A stretch of DNA of 8,335 bases from positions 1 to 8,335 of the forward strand of contig JAKASH010000100.1 in the NCBI GenBank assembly GCA_021828225.1. Reading direction: 5' to 3'. Below the pieces are notes generated by a model that worked only from the letters and a program-made list of their open reading frames with translations, was not told the DNA's origin and ran no database searches. A program made the position numbers and the translations under genes. Each line of letters begins with the position of its first letter. The stretch's first letter is position 1. Shown piece by piece: positions 7,116 through 8,335 of the stretch. The stretch comes from Acidobacteriota bacterium (GTDB taxonomy: Bacteria; Acidobacteriota; Terriglobia; UBA7540).

Positions 7116-7583
7116 TGGAGACCTGCTGAGCCTACGCTGTTAAAACGCTTGCCGCTGTCGAAATGTAACAGTCTTCCGGATAGTCTTACCATACGCTGGT
7201 TTTATGGTTCCCGCGAAGGGGCATGCCATTTAGCGAGGTTCGCAAGGAACAAGCATCTGGGAACTGGCGATCGTGCATTAGCGGGGTAGCTGTATGAAGC
7301 CGATGCCGGCGGATGCCATCAGCGCAGTGCATTGGCTCGAAGGAATATGCACCCCCATTGGACTAGCCGAAAAACCATGTCGCGTAACTCACAACAAGTA
7401 GGCGAGAAAACGCCATCTCTGGCGGGATTCAAACCCCCGACGCGCGGGCGGGCCCCTGAAGTTCTATGGGGTCTGGATCGGTGACAGCTCAACCCTGTCT
7501 GGAGCGATCTTCGACTGAATGACGCCGGTCCAGACGTCTCGCCCAAATGAATAGAAGGGGATGTGCTTCTCCCTAATGTCGCG
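7116..7583. other. Intergenic region upstream of the sigma gene; no confident gene
   Basis: The left part (7116 to about 7250) should contain the sigma promoter. GGAACC on the minus strand at 7206-7211 resembles an ECF -35 element, but no good -10 (CGTC-like) lies at the right distance, so I do not call the promoter. The right part has a tRNA T-arm-like motif on the minus strand (about 7424-7440), a GGCG/CGCC hairpin at 7401-7414, and the 7-mer GTCTGGA at 7471-7477 and 7497-7503 with its inverse at 7529-7535. Tiny plus-strand frames at 7294-7401 and 7377-7484 (35 codons each) match nothing I know. The stretch looks like debris of past mobile-element events. Confidence 0.5.
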
Positions 7584-7856
7584 TCAAGCGTGAAGGCGCA
7601 CGCGGAAATCGCTTCCGTGTGGGTGATGACTCAGGCGCCTTTCGGCCAGCAGCACCCGGGAACAGCGCTCAAGTTTCAGCAACCGTTGCTGCAAACTCGT
7701 CAGCGACCAGTTCTCGATTCGTCGGAGCAGCGTCAGCCGTCGCCGCAAGCTGCCCGGATTGTGGGCCAGCAGGATCAGCGCCAGGCGTACTTGGGTCGAA
7801 CGAAACCGATGGCTGCTTCGCCGTTGCATCTTTACGGCCTGTCCAGCTTCCCCTTC
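7584..7856 (-). pseudogene. Decayed C-terminal fragment of an IS1380-family transposase
   Basis: The minus-strand frame reads EG..GQAVKM, then HRFRSTQVRL, AHNPGSL and RRIENWSLTSLQQRLLK before a TGA at 7584. This is the conserved end of IS1380-type DDE transposases, where intact copies have EGKQAVKM, HRFRSNEVRL, YNLGNL and NWSLTSLQQRLVK. After LLK about eight residues of the usual GGRLVKHARYY stretch seem missing, and the end is diverged. The catalytic DDE core and N-terminus are absent: similarity starts at about 7856, where the efflux gene's upstream region begins. Only about 85 residues of a protein of some 400-450 remain, so it cannot transpose. I identified the family from remembered motifs. 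Terminal inverted repeats were not found. Confidence 0.75.
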
Positions 7857-7876
7857 AACAGCGAATATGGGATAAT
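7848..7876 (+). promoter_or_regulatory. Possible extended -10 promoter for the efflux fusion protein gene
   Basis: TGGGATAAT (7868-7876) fits an extended -10 element, with a poor -35 (TTCCCC, 7848-7853) 17 bases upstream. Transcription would begin near 7883, about 22 bases before the ATG at 7905. The -35 half lies within the end of the transposase remnant. Confidence 0.4.
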
Positions 7877-7904
7877 CACCGTGAATAGCAGGAAGCCGGG
7901 ACGA

Positions 7905-8335
7905 ATGAGTAGAGTTGGTAAAATTGTCACATCCATAATATTCTTGTCTGTAGTGGTTCTTGCCGGCTGCACTGGCAGTGACGGGCCGACGCAGGGGTCG
8001 ACCACCAGCGGAGCGATTGCGAGACCGCAGGACGCCGCCGCCGTGCCGGTCATGGTCGCCAAAGTCGAGCGGAGCACCATTCCGGTCGAATTAAGCGCCA
8101 TTGGCACCGGCCAGGCCTACCAGACTGTCTCGGTAGAGTCGCAGGTTGCAGGTATCGTCAAGGAAGTGCATTACCAGCAGGGCCAGTTTGTTCGCAAGGG
8201 CGACCTGCTGATTACGCTTGACAAGGACCCGTTTCTCGCCGCCCTCGCGCAGTCCGAAGCGGCGCTCGCCAGGGACAAAGCGCAGGCCCAGCTCAGCCAG
8301 GTAGAGCTGCAGCGCAATGACAAGCTCTACAAGGA
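7905..8335 (+). CDS. RND efflux pump membrane fusion lipoprotein (AcrA/MdtA-like), 3' end cut by window edge
   Basis: This is the periplasmic adaptor that links an inner-membrane RND pump to an outer-membrane channel. The first 143 codons are present. An N-terminal signal segment (residues 6-18) ends in the lipobox LAGC, making Cys22 the likely lipidated residue. A linker rich in Ser, Thr and Ala follows, then the first beta strand (VPVMVAKVERSTIPVEL, 47-63). The first half of the biotinyl-lipoyl-like domain is at 74-106 (VESQVAGIVKEVHYQQGQFV, then KGDLLITLD). The first arm of the coiled-coil hairpin begins at about 112. The start is ATG 7905; an in-frame GTG at 7881 would lie upstream of the predicted transcription start, so I prefer the ATG. 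AGGA lies 11 bases upstream. It runs divergently from the sigma operon. A pump gene is expected beyond the right edge; the substrate is unknown. Confidence 0.92.
   Translation, partial: MSRVGKIVTSIIFLSVVVLAGCTGSDGPTQGSTTSGAIARPQDAAAVPVMVAKVERSTIPVELSAIGTGQAYQTVSVESQVAGIVKEVHYQQGQFVRKGDLLITLDKDPFLAALAQSEAALARDKAQAQLSQVELQRNDKLYK

Noticed and set aside
7384..7500. Complete tRNA gene on the minus strand
   Set aside because: Only a T-arm-like stem is present; no matching acceptor strands, D-arm or anticodon arm could be built around it.
1..8335. CRISPR array, phage module or toxin-antitoxin pair
   Set aside because: No regularly spaced repeats, phage structural genes or paired small toxin/antitoxin frames were seen on either strand.

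Overview
The window reads as ordinary chromosomal DNA from a moderately GC-rich bacterium. My best guess is an Acidobacteriota-like soil organism. That rests only on gene style: a large zinc-finger anti-sigma factor, a decayed IS1380-type transposase and an anaerobic sulfatase maturase. No rRNA, complete tRNA or CRISPR array is visible.

Layout: six genes run leftward on the minus strand and one runs rightward at the right edge. From right to left on the minus strand they are an ECF sigma factor (6531-7115), its membrane zinc-finger anti-sigma factor (5340-6521), an ABC transporter ATPase (4201-5151) and an ABC-2 type permease (3377-4201). The sigma and anti-sigma genes are 9 bp apart and share a Shine-Dalgarno/stop overlap. 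The ATPase and permease genes overlap by one base. The four look like one signalling-plus-transport operon. A 317-bp gap with a stem-loop, a possible -10 box and a 14-bp palindrome separates them from an M29-family metallo-aminopeptidase (1791-3059). After another 508-bp gap comes an anaerobic sulfatase-maturating radical SAM/SPASM enzyme (1-1282), whose 3' end lies outside the window.

To the right of the sigma gene is about 790 bp of non-genic, partly mobile-element DNA. It holds the sigma gene's upstream region, a tRNA T-arm-like motif and the eroded C-terminal fragment of an IS1380-family transposase (7584-7856). Just beyond the fragment, on the plus strand, a membrane fusion lipoprotein of an RND-type efflux pump begins (7905) and runs off the right edge. 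A possible extended -10 promoter for it overlaps the end of the transposase remnant.

How the genes may work together: the anti-sigma factor probably holds the sigma factor at the membrane until an envelope signal reaches its large exported domain. The sigma factor then transcribes its own operon, including the ABC exporter. The substrate and signal cannot be read from sequence. The sulfatase maturase has no sulfatase partner in the window. I see no clearly new system; the sigma/anti-sigma/ABC cassette is the most interesting unit.
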